A stretch of DNA of 64,000 bases from JARYGU01 sp033795365 (GCA_033795365.1 JARYGU010000003.1:186001-250000), one strand, 5' to 3'; positions 1 through 9,289 are shown, numbered from the stretch's first letter. Numbers and translations: made by a program. The notes: generated by a model from the sequence alone, not told the origin.

Positions 1-63
1 GAAATCCGTCTGCGGCAGGTAGAGGGTGGAGGAATAATCGACTTTTTCTGACGGTTCGGTCAT
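1..63 (-). CDS. ileS: isoleucyl-tRNA synthetase, N-terminal 21 codons only (partial)
   Basis: Only the first 21 codons are inside the window. They read MTEPSEKVDYSSTLYLPQTD followed by F, which matches the start of rhizobial isoleucyl-tRNA synthetase (an acidic leader, then a DYSSTLYLPQT-like stretch). The enzyme charges tRNA-Ile in the cytoplasm. In Sinorhizobium-type chromosomes ileS lies just downstream of ribF on the same strand; here the ribF gene is also on the minus strand but is separated from ileS by a plus-strand toxin-antitoxin pair. The identification rests on a short peptide plus this gene order, so it is good but not certain. Confidence 0.8.
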   Translation of the reverse strand, partial: MTEPSEKVDYSSTLYLPQTDF

Positions 64-362
64 GGCTGTGGCTATCGTCTCATCGCGCGTCCGAGCGCGC
101 CTTTAAAAGGGATGTCTGTCTGTGACGGCGGGAGCGTCCGTGGGGACGCCCGAAAACCCGGACCTTCCGGCCTCGCTCAGAGCACGCGGAAGGCCGGGCC
201 GGTAATTCGCAGATCGATGGTCAGCCGTATCAACATCATGGTGCGCGGTATTACGGCGTTTTTATCGGAAAGAAAAGAGTGTTGGTTCCGACAATCCTTT
301 GCCATATGTGCCAGATGCCCATATNNNNNNNNNNTAGAGCGCAAATGGCACAGGAGCCTAAT
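64..362. other. ileS upstream region with scaffold gap
   Basis: This 299-base stretch separates ileS from the antitoxin gene. It must hold the ileS promoter and, near its right end, the promoter of the toxin-antitoxin pair. A run of exactly ten Ns (325-334) is a placeholder for a contig join of unknown true length, so sequence may be missing. A weak dyad (CCTTCCG near 163, CGGAAGG near 187) is present without a T-tract. No convincing gene is seen. Confidence 0.6.
325..334. other. assembly gap (10 N)
   Basis: Ten consecutive Ns, the usual fixed-length marker for a scaffold join. It lies 28 bases before the antitoxin start codon, so the promoter/operator of the toxin-antitoxin module is probably incomplete here. 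Confidence 0.95.
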
Positions 363-767
363 ATGGACATGCCAGGCTTTGAAAGCTTGCCGCTTCGCAA
401 GCGTCTTGAGATAGCGTCTCACGGAGAGATGCCGGTGTATGACGGCATGACGGTTGCCGGTTTAACGAAGCTCGGCTTTTCCATGGATGAGCTTTATCGC
501 TTCGTCGCTCCACGTCGCACACTCGCCCGCCGGATCGCCAAGGGTGAAGCGCTGACTATTCCGGAGAACGACAGCGCGTTGCGGCTTGTACGGATAGTCG
601 GACTCGCCAATCGTATCTTCGGAAACGAGGAGAAGGCGCGACAATGGTTGAGAAAACCGAACCGCAGCCTGAGCGGCATAGCTCCGATCGATCTGCTGGA
701 ATCGGAAGCCGGTGCGCATATGATCGAGGAGGCCCTCTACCGAATCGACTACGGGATCTACGCTTAA
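363..767 (+). CDS. Xre/MbcA/ParS-type (DUF2384) antitoxin
   Basis: A 134-residue protein with the layout of Xre/MbcA/ParS antitoxins. The N-terminal half is a Xre-like helix-turn-helix region. The C-terminal half has the toxin-binding signature: ARQWLRKPN, then L-S-G-I-A-P-I-D-L-L, and the terminal YRIDYGIYA. Such proteins neutralise a RES-domain toxin and usually repress their own promoter. The start chosen is ATG 363, because AGGAG lies six bases upstream; an in-frame ATG at 345 would add six residues but has no ribosome site. The toxin gene follows after three bases. The pair is inserted between ribF and ileS. Family assignment is confident; activity is inferred. Confidence 0.85.
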   Translation: MDMPGFESLPLRKRLEIASHGEMPVYDGMTVAGLTKLGFSMDELYRFVAPRRTLARRIAKGEALTIPENDSALRLVRIVGLANRIFGNEEKARQWLRKPNRSLSGIAPIDLLESEAGAHMIEEALYRIDYGIYA

Positions 768-770
768 GCA

Positions 771-1205
771 ATGATCCTTTGGCGCATCTCCAACTATGCC
801 GACCTTTCAGGCAGAGGCGGCCTGATGGCTCCAGGGCGCTGGCACGAAAAGGGCATTTCCATCGTATATTGCACCGATCACCCTTCGACGGCGCTTCTCG
901 AAATCCTGGTACAGGTCGACGCGGATCAATTGCCTGAACATTTCCAATTGCTGAAGATTTTCTGTCCAGATGATGTGCAAAGTTCGCCTCCTGCGATCGA
1001 TGCCTCCGAACTGCCAGATACGGTAAAGACGCGGCGGGCGGGGATGGATTGGCTTCGAGCCGCGCCCTCCTGTCTGCTGAAGGTTCCCTCAGCCGTCATG
1101 CCGGAAGCAACAAACATCCTGATCAATCCCCAGCATCCGGACGCCGGACGTATCATCATCGAAAAAGCCGTGCGTTATAGTTTCGACCGCCGCTTTTTCC
1201 GCTGA
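771..1205 (+). CDS. RES-domain toxin
   Basis: A 144-residue RES-domain protein. The family's conserved positions can be seen: an Arg in WRISNYAD near the N terminus, the GRWHEKG stretch, YCTDHPSTALLE carrying Ser and Glu, and a C-terminal NILINPQHPDA motif that is typical of RES toxins. Characterised members are NAD-degrading toxins or ADP-ribosyltransferases; which applies here cannot be told from the sequence. It lies three bases behind its DUF2384 antitoxin, so the two are almost certainly cotranscribed. Its stop codon abuts the 3' end of ribF, which is on the other strand. No truncation is apparent. Confidence 0.85.
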   Translation: MILWRISNYADLSGRGGLMAPGRWHEKGISIVYCTDHPSTALLEILVQVDADQLPEHFQLLKIFCPDDVQSSPPAIDASELPDTVKTRRAGMDWLRAAPSCLLKVPSAVMPEATNILINPQHPDAGRIIIEKAVRYSFDRRFFR

Positions 1206-2186
1206 TCAGAAGCAGAGCCTGAGGTCGATCTCGCCGAGGGGGCGAACGCCGGCAAGAAGCGCCCTTGCCTCCTCCTCGTCCTTCTTCATCTGCTCGACCA
1301 GCGCATCGAGGCCGTCGAACTTCAGTTCGTCGCGCAGGTGCCCGAAGAAGGAGACGCAACAGCTTTCGCCATAGAGGTCGTCCGAGAAGTCGAAGACGAA
1401 GGTTTCGAGCAGCGGCGCTCCGTTGTCGTCCACCGTCGGGCGCCGCCCGAAGCTCGCCACGCCGTCATGAAGGCTGCCGTCCTGACGGCGGAAGCGGACG
1501 GCGTAGATGCCGTTGCGCAGCGTCACCTCCGGCGGCAGCCGCATGTTGGCGGTCGGATAGCCGAGCGTCCGGCCAAGCTGTTTTCCGGAAATCACCTCCG
1601 CCTCGACGGTGTAGCGATAGCCGAGCTGCGCTGCGGCCTGCACGACCTCCCCTTCGGCAAGCAGCGAGCGGATGAAACTGGAGGATATGACCGCTGTGCT
1701 CTCGTCCCGGAAGGCGTCGATCAGGGTCACGCCGAAGCCGTTCGTCTCGCCCGCCGCCATCAGGAAGGCCGGTCCGCCTTCCCTGCCCTTGCCGAAATGG
1801 AAATCGAAGCCGGTCACGACCTCGGACGCATGCAGCCACTCGATCAGCACCGAGCGCACGAAATCGCCGGCCGACATCTGCGAGAACTGCCTGTCGAAGG
1901 GATATTCGATGACAGCGTTGAAGCCCATGCCCTCGAGGATGCGCGCCTTCAGCGGCGCCGGCGTCAGGCGGAAGACCGGCTGGTCGGGACGGAAGACGCT
2001 GCGCGGATGAGGCTCGAAGGTCAGGACCAGCGCCGGAACGCCGCGAGCGCCGGCAATATCGAGCGCCCTTTGCAGGACCGACTGATGGCCGCGGTGAACG
2101 CCGTCGAAATTGCCGATCGCGATCACTCCCCCGCGGAGCGTTTCGGGGAGCGGCTGCTTCGTCTCGTTGCGATGAAAAACCGTCAT
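1206..2186 (-). CDS. ribF: bifunctional riboflavin kinase / FAD synthetase
   Basis: A 326-residue RibF that converts riboflavin to FMN and then to FAD. The N-terminal adenylyltransferase domain carries IGNFDGVHRGHQ (nucleotidyltransferase GNFDGVHxGH motif) and later ISSSFIRSLL. The C-terminal kinase domain has GRTLGYPTANM and the NGIYAV stretch. The start chosen is the ATG giving MTVFHRNET, the conserved rhizobial N terminus; an in-frame start 15 codons further upstream would run into the preceding gene. It follows the HAD phosphatase gene by 20 bases on the same strand, so the two may be cotranscribed, and normally precedes ileS. Confidence 0.95.
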   Translation of the reverse strand: MTVFHRNETKQPLPETLRGGVIAIGNFDGVHRGHQSVLQRALDIAGARGVPALVLTFEPHPRSVFRPDQPVFRLTPAPLKARILEGMGFNAVIEYPFDRQFSQMSAGDFVRSVLIEWLHASEVVTGFDFHFGKGREGGPAFLMAAGETNGFGVTLIDAFRDESTAVISSSFIRSLLAEGEVVQAAAQLGYRYTVEAEVISGKQLGRTLGYPTANMRLPPEVTLRNGIYAVRFRRQDGSLHDGVASFGRRPTVDDNGAPLLETFVFDFSDDLYGESCCVSFFGHLRDELKFDGLDALVEQMKKDEEEARALLAGVRPLGEIDLRLCF

Positions 2187-2206
2187 CGGAGTAGATCCAG
2201 AAGAAG

Positions 2207-3055
2207 TTATTGAAGCCGCGGCATCCACCATTTCGGCGCCGCCCCCTCGCGCTTCAGGAAAGCGTCGAGCAGCGTTTCATCGGTCCTGCCGTCGATCACA
2301 TATTCCTGGGCGTGAATGCCGCCGGAAATATAGAGGACATCGAGGCCGAAAGCTTCCGCGCCGCGGATATCCGTCGGCATGCCGTCGCCGATGGCGATGA
2401 CGCGCGCCTTGTCGAAACCGCCACGGACCTCCCGCGCCTCCTCGAACGTCTTCTCGTAGATCGGCCTGTGCGGCTTGCCGGCGATCAGGGTCGAGCCGCC
2501 GAGTTCGTCATAAAGCTTCGCCAGGGCGCCGGCGCAGGGGATGAGCCGGTGCCCGCGCTCGACGACCAGGTCCGGATTGGCGCAGATGAACGGCAGATGG
2601 CGGGCGGCGAGCACCTCGAGTTCGGCCCGGTAGTCTTCCGGCGTCTCGGCCTCGTCGTCCCGCAGGCCGGCGCAGACCACGATGCCGGCCTTTTCCGGGG
2701 CGACGACCGTGACGCCAAGCCCGTCGAGCAACGGATGGTCCTTCTCCGCCCCGATGAAATAGATGTTCTCCGGCCCGGACGAGATCAGCGCCCGCGTCAC
2801 ATCTCCGGACGTGACGATGCGGTCATAGGCCTCGTCGAGAACGCCGAGGCCGCGAATCTGCGTCTTGACGCCCGGAAAGGGACGCGGGGAGTTGGTGATC
2901 AGCACCACGGTCAATCCGGCGGCCCGCGCCTCGGCCAGGGCGCTGGATGCGGAAGCGAAGGCTTCGACGCCGTTGTGCAGCACGCCCCAGACATCGCACA
3001 GAACCACGTCGTAATATCCGGCGATCTCGCGGAAAGTGTCTATGCGCTCGGCCAT
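2207..3055 (-). CDS. HAD superfamily class IIA hydrolase (TIGR01459-like phosphatase)
   Basis: A 282-residue HAD-family phosphatase. Motif I is VLCDVWGVLHNG (nucleophile Asp, with Val in place of the more usual acid at +2, as in this subfamily), motif II is VLITNSPR, and the C-terminal motif IV is VIAIGDGMPTDIRGA. The cap of the NagD-like class IIA group lies between them. Substrates in this subfamily are poorly defined small phosphates. The start giving MAERIDTFREIAGYYD is chosen because upstream in-frame codons encode nothing conserved. It lies 20 bases before ribF on the same strand and is divergent from groES. Confidence 0.85.
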   Translation of the reverse strand: MAERIDTFREIAGYYDVVLCDVWGVLHNGVEAFASASSALAEARAAGLTVVLITNSPRPFPGVKTQIRGLGVLDEAYDRIVTSGDVTRALISSGPENIYFIGAEKDHPLLDGLGVTVVAPEKAGIVVCAGLRDDEAETPEDYRAELEVLAARHLPFICANPDLVVERGHRLIPCAGALAKLYDELGGSTLIAGKPHRPIYEKTFEEAREVRGGFDKARVIAIGDGMPTDIRGAEAFGLDVLYISGGIHAQEYVIDGRTDETLLDAFLKREGAAPKWWMPRLQ

Positions 3056-3188
3056 GCTGGTGCTTTCGATCGTTGAAGGGCCCGGCTGACATCGCAAAGC
3101 TGCGACGAGAAAACAAGGGTTTGTGCCGTATTTTTTGCGGTGCGAAGTATCATCGGCCGGATTGGAAAAATAATTTTGACGGACCGTT

Positions 3189-3217
3189 CTTGACTCGACT
3201 TTCACCGGGGCCTATCT
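3189..3217 (+). promoter_or_regulatory. heat-shock-type promoter of groESL
   Basis: CTTGAC (3189-3194) and CCTATCT (3211-3217) are separated by 16 bases. This resembles alphaproteobacterial RpoH promoters (CTTGAA-like -35 and a C-rich -10) and would also be read by the housekeeping sigma factor. It ends nine bases before the CIRCE element. Confidence 0.65.
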
Positions 3218-3225
3218 CGTTCGCG

Positions 3226-3252
3226 CTGGCACTCACCAGAGGAGAGTGCTAA
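3226..3252 (+). promoter_or_regulatory. CIRCE operator (HrcA site)
   Basis: CTGGCACTC, nine bases, then GAGTGCTAA. This is the CIRCE inverted repeat (consensus TTAGCACTC-N9-GAGTGCTAA) with two left-arm mismatches. It lies between the heat-shock-type promoter and groES, where HrcA binding would block transcription. Confidence 0.9.
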
Positions 3253-3307
3253 CACCAATCAGCGGGTCGATGCAGACCCGCGTGTCATTCGATCGAGGGA
3301 ATAGACA

Positions 3308-3604
3308 ATGGCAAGCACCAACTTCCGTCCACTCCACGACCGCGTCGTCGTCCGTCGCGTCGAGTCTGAAGCAAAGACCAAGGGTGGCATCATCATTCCG
3401 GACACCGCAAAGGAAAAGCCGCAGGAAGGCGAAATCGTCGCCGTCGGCTCCGGCGCACGTGACGAAAGCGGCAAGATCGTTCCGCTCGACGTCAAGGCAG
3501 GCGACCGCATCCTGTTCGGCAAATGGTCGGGCACTGAAGTCAAGATCGACGGCGAAGACCTTCTCATCATGAAGGAAGCCGACATCATGGGCATCATCGG
3601 CTGA
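3308..3604 (+). CDS. groES: co-chaperonin GroES
   Basis: A full-length GroES of 98 residues that caps the GroEL folding chamber. It begins with FRPLHDRVVVRR, carries the mobile-loop region KTKGGIIIPDTAKEKP and ends with MKEADIMGIIG, all typical. It is first gene of the groESL operon, 63 bases before groEL, and downstream of both a heat-shock-type promoter and a CIRCE operator. Rhizobia often carry several groESL copies; the CIRCE element suggests this is the main stress-regulated chromosomal copy. Confidence 0.98.
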   Translation: MASTNFRPLHDRVVVRRVESEAKTKGGIIIPDTAKEKPQEGEIVAVGSGARDESGKIVPLDVKAGDRILFGKWSGTEVKIDGEDLLIMKEADIMGIIG

Positions 3605-3667
3605 TAAGGCCGTCGCTCTTTCCCAACTCATGACAACCAATGGGCTATAGCCCGGGAGTTTTCTAAA

Positions 3668-5302
3668 ATGGCTGCAAAAGAAATCAAATTCGGCCGCACC
3701 GCGCGCGAAAAGATGCTGCGTGGCGTCGACATCCTCGCTGACGCCGTCAAGGTCACGCTCGGTCCGAAGGGCCGCAACGTCATCATCGACAAGTCCTTCG
3801 GCGCTCCGCGCATCACCAAGGACGGCGTATCGGTCGCCAAGGAAATCGAACTGGACGACAAGTTCGAGAACATGGGCGCCCAGATGGTCCGCGAAGTCGC
3901 TTCGAAGACCAACGACATCGCCGGCGACGGCACCACGACGGCAACCGTCCTCGCCCAGGCCATCGTTCGCGAAGGCGGCAAGGCCGTTGCTGCCGGCATG
4001 AACCCGATGGACCTGAAGCGCGGCATCGACCTCGCTGTTTCCGACGTCGTCAAGGATCTCCAGGCCAAGGCCAAGAAGATCTCGACTTCGGAAGAAGTTG
4101 CACAGGTCGGTACGATCTCCGCAAACGGCGACAAGCAGGTCGGTCTCGACATTGCCGAAGCCATGCAGAAGGTCGGCAACGAAGGCGTCATCACCGTTGA
4201 AGAAGCCAAGACCGCCGAAACCGAACTCGAAGTCGTCGAAGGCATGCAGTTCGACCGCGGCTATCTCTCGCCCTACTTCGTGACCAACCCGGAAAAGATG
4301 ATCGCCGACCTCGAGGACGCCTTCATTCTCCTGCACGAGAAGAAGCTCTCGAACCTCCAGGCGATGCTTCCGGTTCTCGAAGCCGTCGTACAGTCCGGCA
4401 AGCCGCTCCTCATCATCGCTGAAGACGTCGAAGGCGAAGCTCTCGCAACGCTCGTCGTCAACAAGCTGCGTGGCGGCCTCAAGATCGCTGCCGTCAAGGC
4501 TCCGGGCTTCGGCGACCGCCGCAAGGCTATGCTCGAAGACATCGCCATCCTGACGGGCGGCACTGTCATCTCGGAAGATCTCGGCATCAAGCTCGAGAAT
4601 GTCACCCTCGACATGCTCGGCCGCGCCAAGAAGGTTTCGATCTCCAAGGAAAACACCACGATCGTCGACGGTGCCGGCGCCAAGACCGACATCGAAGGCC
4701 GCGTCGGCCAGATCAAGGCCCAGATCGAAGAAACCACCTCCGACTACGACCGCGAAAAGCTGCAGGAACGTCTTGCCAAGCTCGCCGGCGGCGTTGCCGT
4801 CATCCGCGTCGGCGGTGCGACGGAAGTCGAAGTGAAGGAAAAGAAGGACCGCATCGACGACGCGCTCAACGCGACCCGTGCGGCCGTTCAGGAAGGCATC
4901 GTGCCGGGCGGCGGCGTCGCCCTGCTTCGCTCCTCCACGAAGATCGCCGTGAAGGGCGCCAACGACGACCAGGAAGCCGGCATCAACATCGTCCGCAAGG
5001 CGCTGCAGTCGCTGGTCCGCCAGATCGCGGAAAACGCAGGTGACGAAGCTTCGATCGTCGTCGGCAAGATCCTCGAAAAGAACGAGGACAACTACGGCTA
5101 CAACGCCCAGACCGGCGAATACGGCGACCTGATCCACCTCGGCATCGTCGATCCGGTCAAGGTCGTCCGCACGGCTCTCCAGAACGCCGCTTCGGTTGCC
5201 TCGCTGCTGATCACCACCGAAGCCATGATCGCCGAGCTGCCGAAGAAGGACGCTCCGATGCCCCCGATGCCGGGTGGCGGCATGGGCGGCATGGACTTCT
5301 AA
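3668..5302 (+). CDS. groEL: chaperonin GroEL
   Basis: A full-length 544-residue 60-kDa chaperonin that folds proteins in an ATP-driven double ring with GroES. The ATP-site signatures TLGPKGRNV and GDGTTTATVLA are near the N terminus, VPGGGVALLR lies near residue 410, and the C terminus ends in the typical Gly-Met-rich tail GGMGGMDF. It is cotranscribed with groES and followed by a strong intrinsic terminator. Nothing unusual is seen. Confidence 0.98.
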   Translation: MAAKEIKFGRTAREKMLRGVDILADAVKVTLGPKGRNVIIDKSFGAPRITKDGVSVAKEIELDDKFENMGAQMVREVASKTNDIAGDGTTTATVLAQAIVREGGKAVAAGMNPMDLKRGIDLAVSDVVKDLQAKAKKISTSEEVAQVGTISANGDKQVGLDIAEAMQKVGNEGVITVEEAKTAETELEVVEGMQFDRGYLSPYFVTNPEKMIADLEDAFILLHEKKLSNLQAMLPVLEAVVQSGKPLLIIAEDVEGEALATLVVNKLRGGLKIAAVKAPGFGDRRKAMLEDIAILTGGTVISEDLGIKLENVTLDMLGRAKKVSISKENTTIVDGAGAKTDIEGRVGQIKAQIEETTSDYDREKLQERLAKLAGGVAVIRVGGATEVEVKEKKDRIDDALNATRAAVQEGIVPGGGVALLRSSTKIAVKGANDDQEAGINIVRKALQSLVRQIAENAGDEASIVVGKILEKNEDNYGYNAQTGEYGDLIHLGIVDPVKVVRTALQNAASVASLLITTEAMIAELPKKDAPMPPMPGGGMGGMDF

Positions 5303-5329
5303 GTCATACGACCCGAAGTCAGACAATCG

Positions 5330-5361
5330 AAGGGCGGCCCGACGGGTCGCCCTTTCTTTTT
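5330..5361 (+). terminator. intrinsic terminator of groESL
   Basis: AAGGGCG (5330-5336) pairs with CGCCCTT (5348-5354) and is followed at once by a T-rich tract. It lies 28 bases after the groEL stop codon. Confidence 0.85.
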
Positions 5362-5789
5362 GCGCACGATCCGAGGGACCCGCGGACTCGCGCAAAAGTT
5401 TTCCCCGCAAAATAAAATAAACGTTGCCGCTTAGGAAAAAGAAATTATAAAGGCCGTCCAAGTGGGCTTGAGATTCACGCGGGGGTTCAAGAAAATTCGA
5501 GGCAGAAGGCCGCAGGACCGACACAGGTCCCGTGCGGTTTGGGGCCGCGAGCCCTTTGAATTTGCAAAACGAAGTTATTGAAGACTGGACTGAGGTTCAG
5601 CGAAAAATTGTAAAGACGCCTTCGCCGGCGGGGCATCGATTGGCCGAATCCGGCGGAAATGGGTTCAAGACATTAAATTCAATGCCCCGGCCGGCATCAG
5701 CGATGTCTCGGGTTAACGACATATTTTATATTGCCTTGACCGGGACAAGAGCATGATGGCTATATTCGACCGACTGCCTGGGGTTGTAA
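5362..5789. other. intergenic region with likely promoter for the next gene
   Basis: About 430 bases without a convincing gene; a 74-codon open frame (5532-5756) has no ribosome site and no protein-like features. Near the right end TTGACC (5736-5741) and TATATT (5761-5766), 19 bases apart, form a plausible housekeeping promoter for the following gene. The stretch is more AT-rich than its surroundings. Confidence 0.5.
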
Positions 5790-6236
5790 GTGTTTAAGAT
5801 TGCCAAGACTAATCTTTCGTCGCCTTTCGTACCCGGCTCGCTCGGATTCGATGAATCGGACAACGAATTGCTGACGCAATATTGCGTCACCGAGCGCTGG
5901 ACCGGCGACCTGTCGAACGGGCTCTTTCAGCTCGGCGAGAGAGCCATGAAGGCGCATGCCCTCGGCCAGCGGGAATGCGGGCTCCTCAATCTCATCCGCT
6001 GCTACGAGCCTCTCGACCGCAGCCGGGTGCTCGAACTGTTCGAGCAGGCGGCCACCTCTTCCTCGTCGTTCTGCTTTTCGACCACCATCCATGTCGACGG
6101 AACGCCGCGCCAGCCGGTGTTCTGCGTCGGGGAATCGACGGGGCTCGAGCAGAAATATGCCGGCACCATCATCGGCGTCTTCATTTTCCCGCGCTTCCAG
6201 GTCGATCTTTCGGCCCGAATGCTGAAGCGCCAGTAG
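5790..6236 (+). CDS. conserved hypothetical protein, possible small sensor
   Basis: A 148-residue protein that I cannot assign to a named family. It starts at a GTG and has no signal peptide or membrane segment. The middle (TERWTGDLSNGLFQLGERA) and the C-terminal beta-rich part (SSFCFSTTIHVDGTPRQPVFCVGES ending in GTIIGVFIFPRFQ, read in pieces) look like a compact soluble fold, possibly PAS-like. It is convergent with the cyclic-di-GMP gene that follows, with stop codons about 80 bases apart. A promoter-like sequence lies just upstream. The protein-like amino-acid composition supports it being real; the sensor idea is only a guess. Confidence 0.6.
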   Translation: MFKIAKTNLSSPFVPGSLGFDESDNELLTQYCVTERWTGDLSNGLFQLGERAMKAHALGQRECGLLNLIRCYEPLDRSRVLELFEQAATSSSSFCFSTTIHVDGTPRQPVFCVGESTGLEQKYAGTIIGVFIFPRFQVDLSARMLKRQ

Positions 6237-6314
6237 CCGATGCATGTCGCGCAAAAGTGTGCTGCGGTTTTGCGATAACGACATGCAGAATAAAGGCTTA
6301 GGGCCAAAGCCGCC

Positions 6315-9114
6315 TCAGGCAGCCTCCTCCTCCCGTTCGCATGCCAGGATCTGCAGAATGGGGGCCGGACGGCCGAGGAAAAAGCCCTGCGCCTCGTCGC
6401 AGCCTTCCCTGAACAGGATCTCCAACTGGTTCTGCGTTTCCACTCCTTCAGCTAGGATGGGAACCTTCAGGCTATGGCCGAGCGCCAGAATGGCCCGGAT
6501 GATCGCCTTCGCTTCCTGGCTGGATTCCACCTCCGACATGAAACTGCGATCCAGCTTGATCTTGTCGAACGGGAAGGATCGGAGCGTCTCCAGCGACGAA
6601 TAACCGGTACCGAAATCGTCGATCGCTATGGTGACGCCCAGGGCCTTGATCTGCCTTAAGGTCTTCAAGGCACGCTCCTTGTCGCCGATGATCGTGGATT
6701 CGGTAATCTCGAGCTCGAGCCGCTGCGGCTTGAGGCCGGTTTCGATCAGTACCCTGTGAACCAGATTGGCGACATCGGTGTTGGCAAGCTGCACCGGGGA
6801 GAGATTGACCGCGATCTTGTACTCATTGTTCCAGCTTGCGGCCTCACGGCAGGCTTCGCGCAGGACCCATTCTCCGATCGTCAGGATAGCGCCGCATTCC
6901 TCCGCGATCGGGATGAATTCCGACGGCGTGATCTGGCCGCGTTCGGGATGCTGCCAGCGCAGCAGGACCTCGTAACCGATCGTCTCGCCCGTATTGACCG
7001 ATTTCTGCACCTGGTAATGGAGATGCAGTTCGTTCCTTTCGGCAGCCATCCAGAGATCGTTGGCGATAAGGCGGCGCCGGCGCGCGGCTTCGTCCATCGA
7101 GACCTCGTAGAAGCAGACCGACTGGGTCAGGGATTCCTTTGCCCGATACATGGCGAGATCGGCATTGTTCAACAGCATTTCGACATTGTCGCCATCGATC
7201 GGATAGATGGAAATTCCGAGGCTGGCGCCGGGCTTTATCTCATAGCCATCGACCTTGATCTCTTCGGTAAGGCATCTTTCGAGGCGTTTGACGAAATCGT
7301 TGAGTTCGCTGATATCGTCGAAGCGCTTTGAAGCGGCAAATTCATCGCCGCCGAAGCGGGCGATGTTTTCGTCGGCCTCCAGGCATTCCCGCATGCGGCG
7401 CGCAAGCGTCGTCAGGACCTCGTCGCCGACGGCATGTCCGCGGGTGTCGTTAATTTCCTTGAACTTGTCGAGGTCTATGCCGATGACGGCGACCTTGCCG
7501 CCGACGCGCCCGGCATATCCGATCTGGAACTCGAGCTCGTCCCTGAAGCTCGACCGATTGGGCAGGCCGGTCAGGCCGTCATGCCTTGCCATGAAGGCGA
7601 TCTGCTCTTCCGAGCGCAGTCGCTCGGTGATGTCTTCATAGGTCCCGACCCATCCGCCGTCCGGCAGCGTGCGATATTTTATCTGGACCGACGAGCCGTT
7701 CGGCAGCTTTTCGACCACCGTGCCGCCCTGGACCTGCTGCGTGATCGCGCGGTGACGGGCATAGATGTCGCGCGCAATCGGCTGCCAGATGTCAGGGTCT
7801 GCGTGTGCGTCCATCAGCCCACTGTTGATGATCTCGCGGAAGGTGACGCCGGGCCGGATGCGGTCATCCGAAAAACCGAAGATTTCGCTGTATCGCCGGT
7901 TTGCCAGAACGAGCTTTTCCCGGCGATCGAACAGGCACAGCCCCTGGGACATGTTTTCGAGGGCCACATCCAGGTTCCTGGTGATATCGGCTATCCGGTC
8001 CGCATCGGCCTTTTCCTTGGTGACGTCCTTGGTGATCTTCGCATAGCCGATCAGCTCGCCGGAGGCATCCCGGATCGGGTCGATCAGGACCTTTGCCCAG
8101 AAACGGCTGCCGTCCTTTCTATAACGCCAGCCCTCGTCCTCGTATTTTCCTTCCTTCAGCGCCGTTTCGAGAGCGATCTGCGGCAGGCCCGCCTGCCGGT
8201 CTTCCGCGCTGTAGAAGCGCGAAAAATGATGGCCGATGATCTCTTCCGCCTTATAGCCCTTGTTGCGCTCGGCACCGGCGTTCCAGTTCACCACGCGGCC
8301 ATCGGTGTCCCAGCATGTAGATCGCATAGTCGCTGACGCCCTGGACGAGAAGAGCGAACTGCCGGGCATTCTTGTTCGACATCTCCTCCGCCTGGCGGGC
8401 GAATATCGCCGTCGCCAATCCGGCAAACAGCAGCGAGAAGGCGATGGCCGCAATCAGCAGCACCATCAGATGCGGCGGCAGCGTCGTCGAATCGGAGACG
8501 GTGACGGCCTCCGGCACGATCGTGGCGGCGGTCATCCCGGTGAAATGAAGCGAAACGACTCCGAGCGCCATCAGGACGGTCGCGCCCGCACGCATACCGA
8601 AATTTTGGCGTTTTGCGAAGCAGAAGCCGAATGAGAGAACCCCGAACGTGGCACCGGCCAGCACCGAAGCCGCGACATAGATCGCGCTCCATTCGATACG
8701 CCCGGAAAAGTCCAGCGCCGACATGCCGAGATAATGCATGGCGGCGATACCGCCGCCGAACACCGCGCCACCGGCAATGGGCGCGCGCCGGTCCGGCAGA
8801 TAGGTCGCGACCGACAGCCCTGCCGTCGTCAGAACGATCGCCACGGCAAGCGACGCCAGGGTCAGTTCCGTGTCGTAGCCGACGAATATCCCGGCATCAT
8901 ATGCCAGCATCGCGATGAAATGGGTGGACCATATCCCGAAGCCGCCCGACGCTCCTGCGGCACACAGCCAAAGCAGCCGCGCCTTGCCACCGCCCGACAA
9001 GGCTCTTCGCGCAAGAAGGACGGTGACGTAACACGACAGAAAGCATATGAGCGCGGCCAGAAGAACGAGCCGGAGATCATGTTCGACGACGACGCAATTC
9101 AAGATATTCAGCAT
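6315..9114 (-). pseudogene. MHYT-PAS-PAS-GGDEF-EAL cyclic-di-GMP protein, interrupted by a frameshift
   Basis: One gene in two frames. The upstream part (9114 to about 8310) encodes an MHYT membrane sensor of about seven helices, with HFIAML, AAMHYLGMSA and LHFTGMTA motifs, then the start of a PAS domain (SDYAIYML). The downstream part resumes the PAS domain (DTDGRVVNWNAGAE), then a second PAS, a GGDEF domain with intact FGGDEF, and an EAL domain with EVLLRW, NLSPVQ, DDFGTGYSS, KLDRSF and AEGVET all kept. The break is one extra C/G in the run at 8309-8311; without it the frames join seamlessly. Intact, it would be about 930 residues and could make and degrade cyclic di-GMP. It is either a sequencing error or a very recent pseudogene. 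Start ATG 9114 is chosen to give MLNILNCVVVEHD. Confidence 0.85.
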
Positions 9115-9289
9115 ATTCCACCAGAAGCAGCCTGAGGGCACCAAACAACCGGTAGATGCTGAAAAATGCGTGAATCGCTCCGACGGGCCGGCAATCGGAG
9201 GTGGTTTTTAGTCGCTCATCCTTAATGAAGCTCGAAGCACCACAACTTCTGGATATTCGCAAGCAGAACACACTATTAAGTAGCAGTCC

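Noticed and set aside
3233..5524. 763-codon open frame on the minus strand across groESL
   Set aside because: It is a shadow of groEL codon usage; groES and groEL on the plus strand are unmistakable.
5532..5756. 74-codon open frame in the groEL downstream gap
   Set aside because: No ribosome site, no conserved-looking features, and a promoter-like sequence lies near its end.
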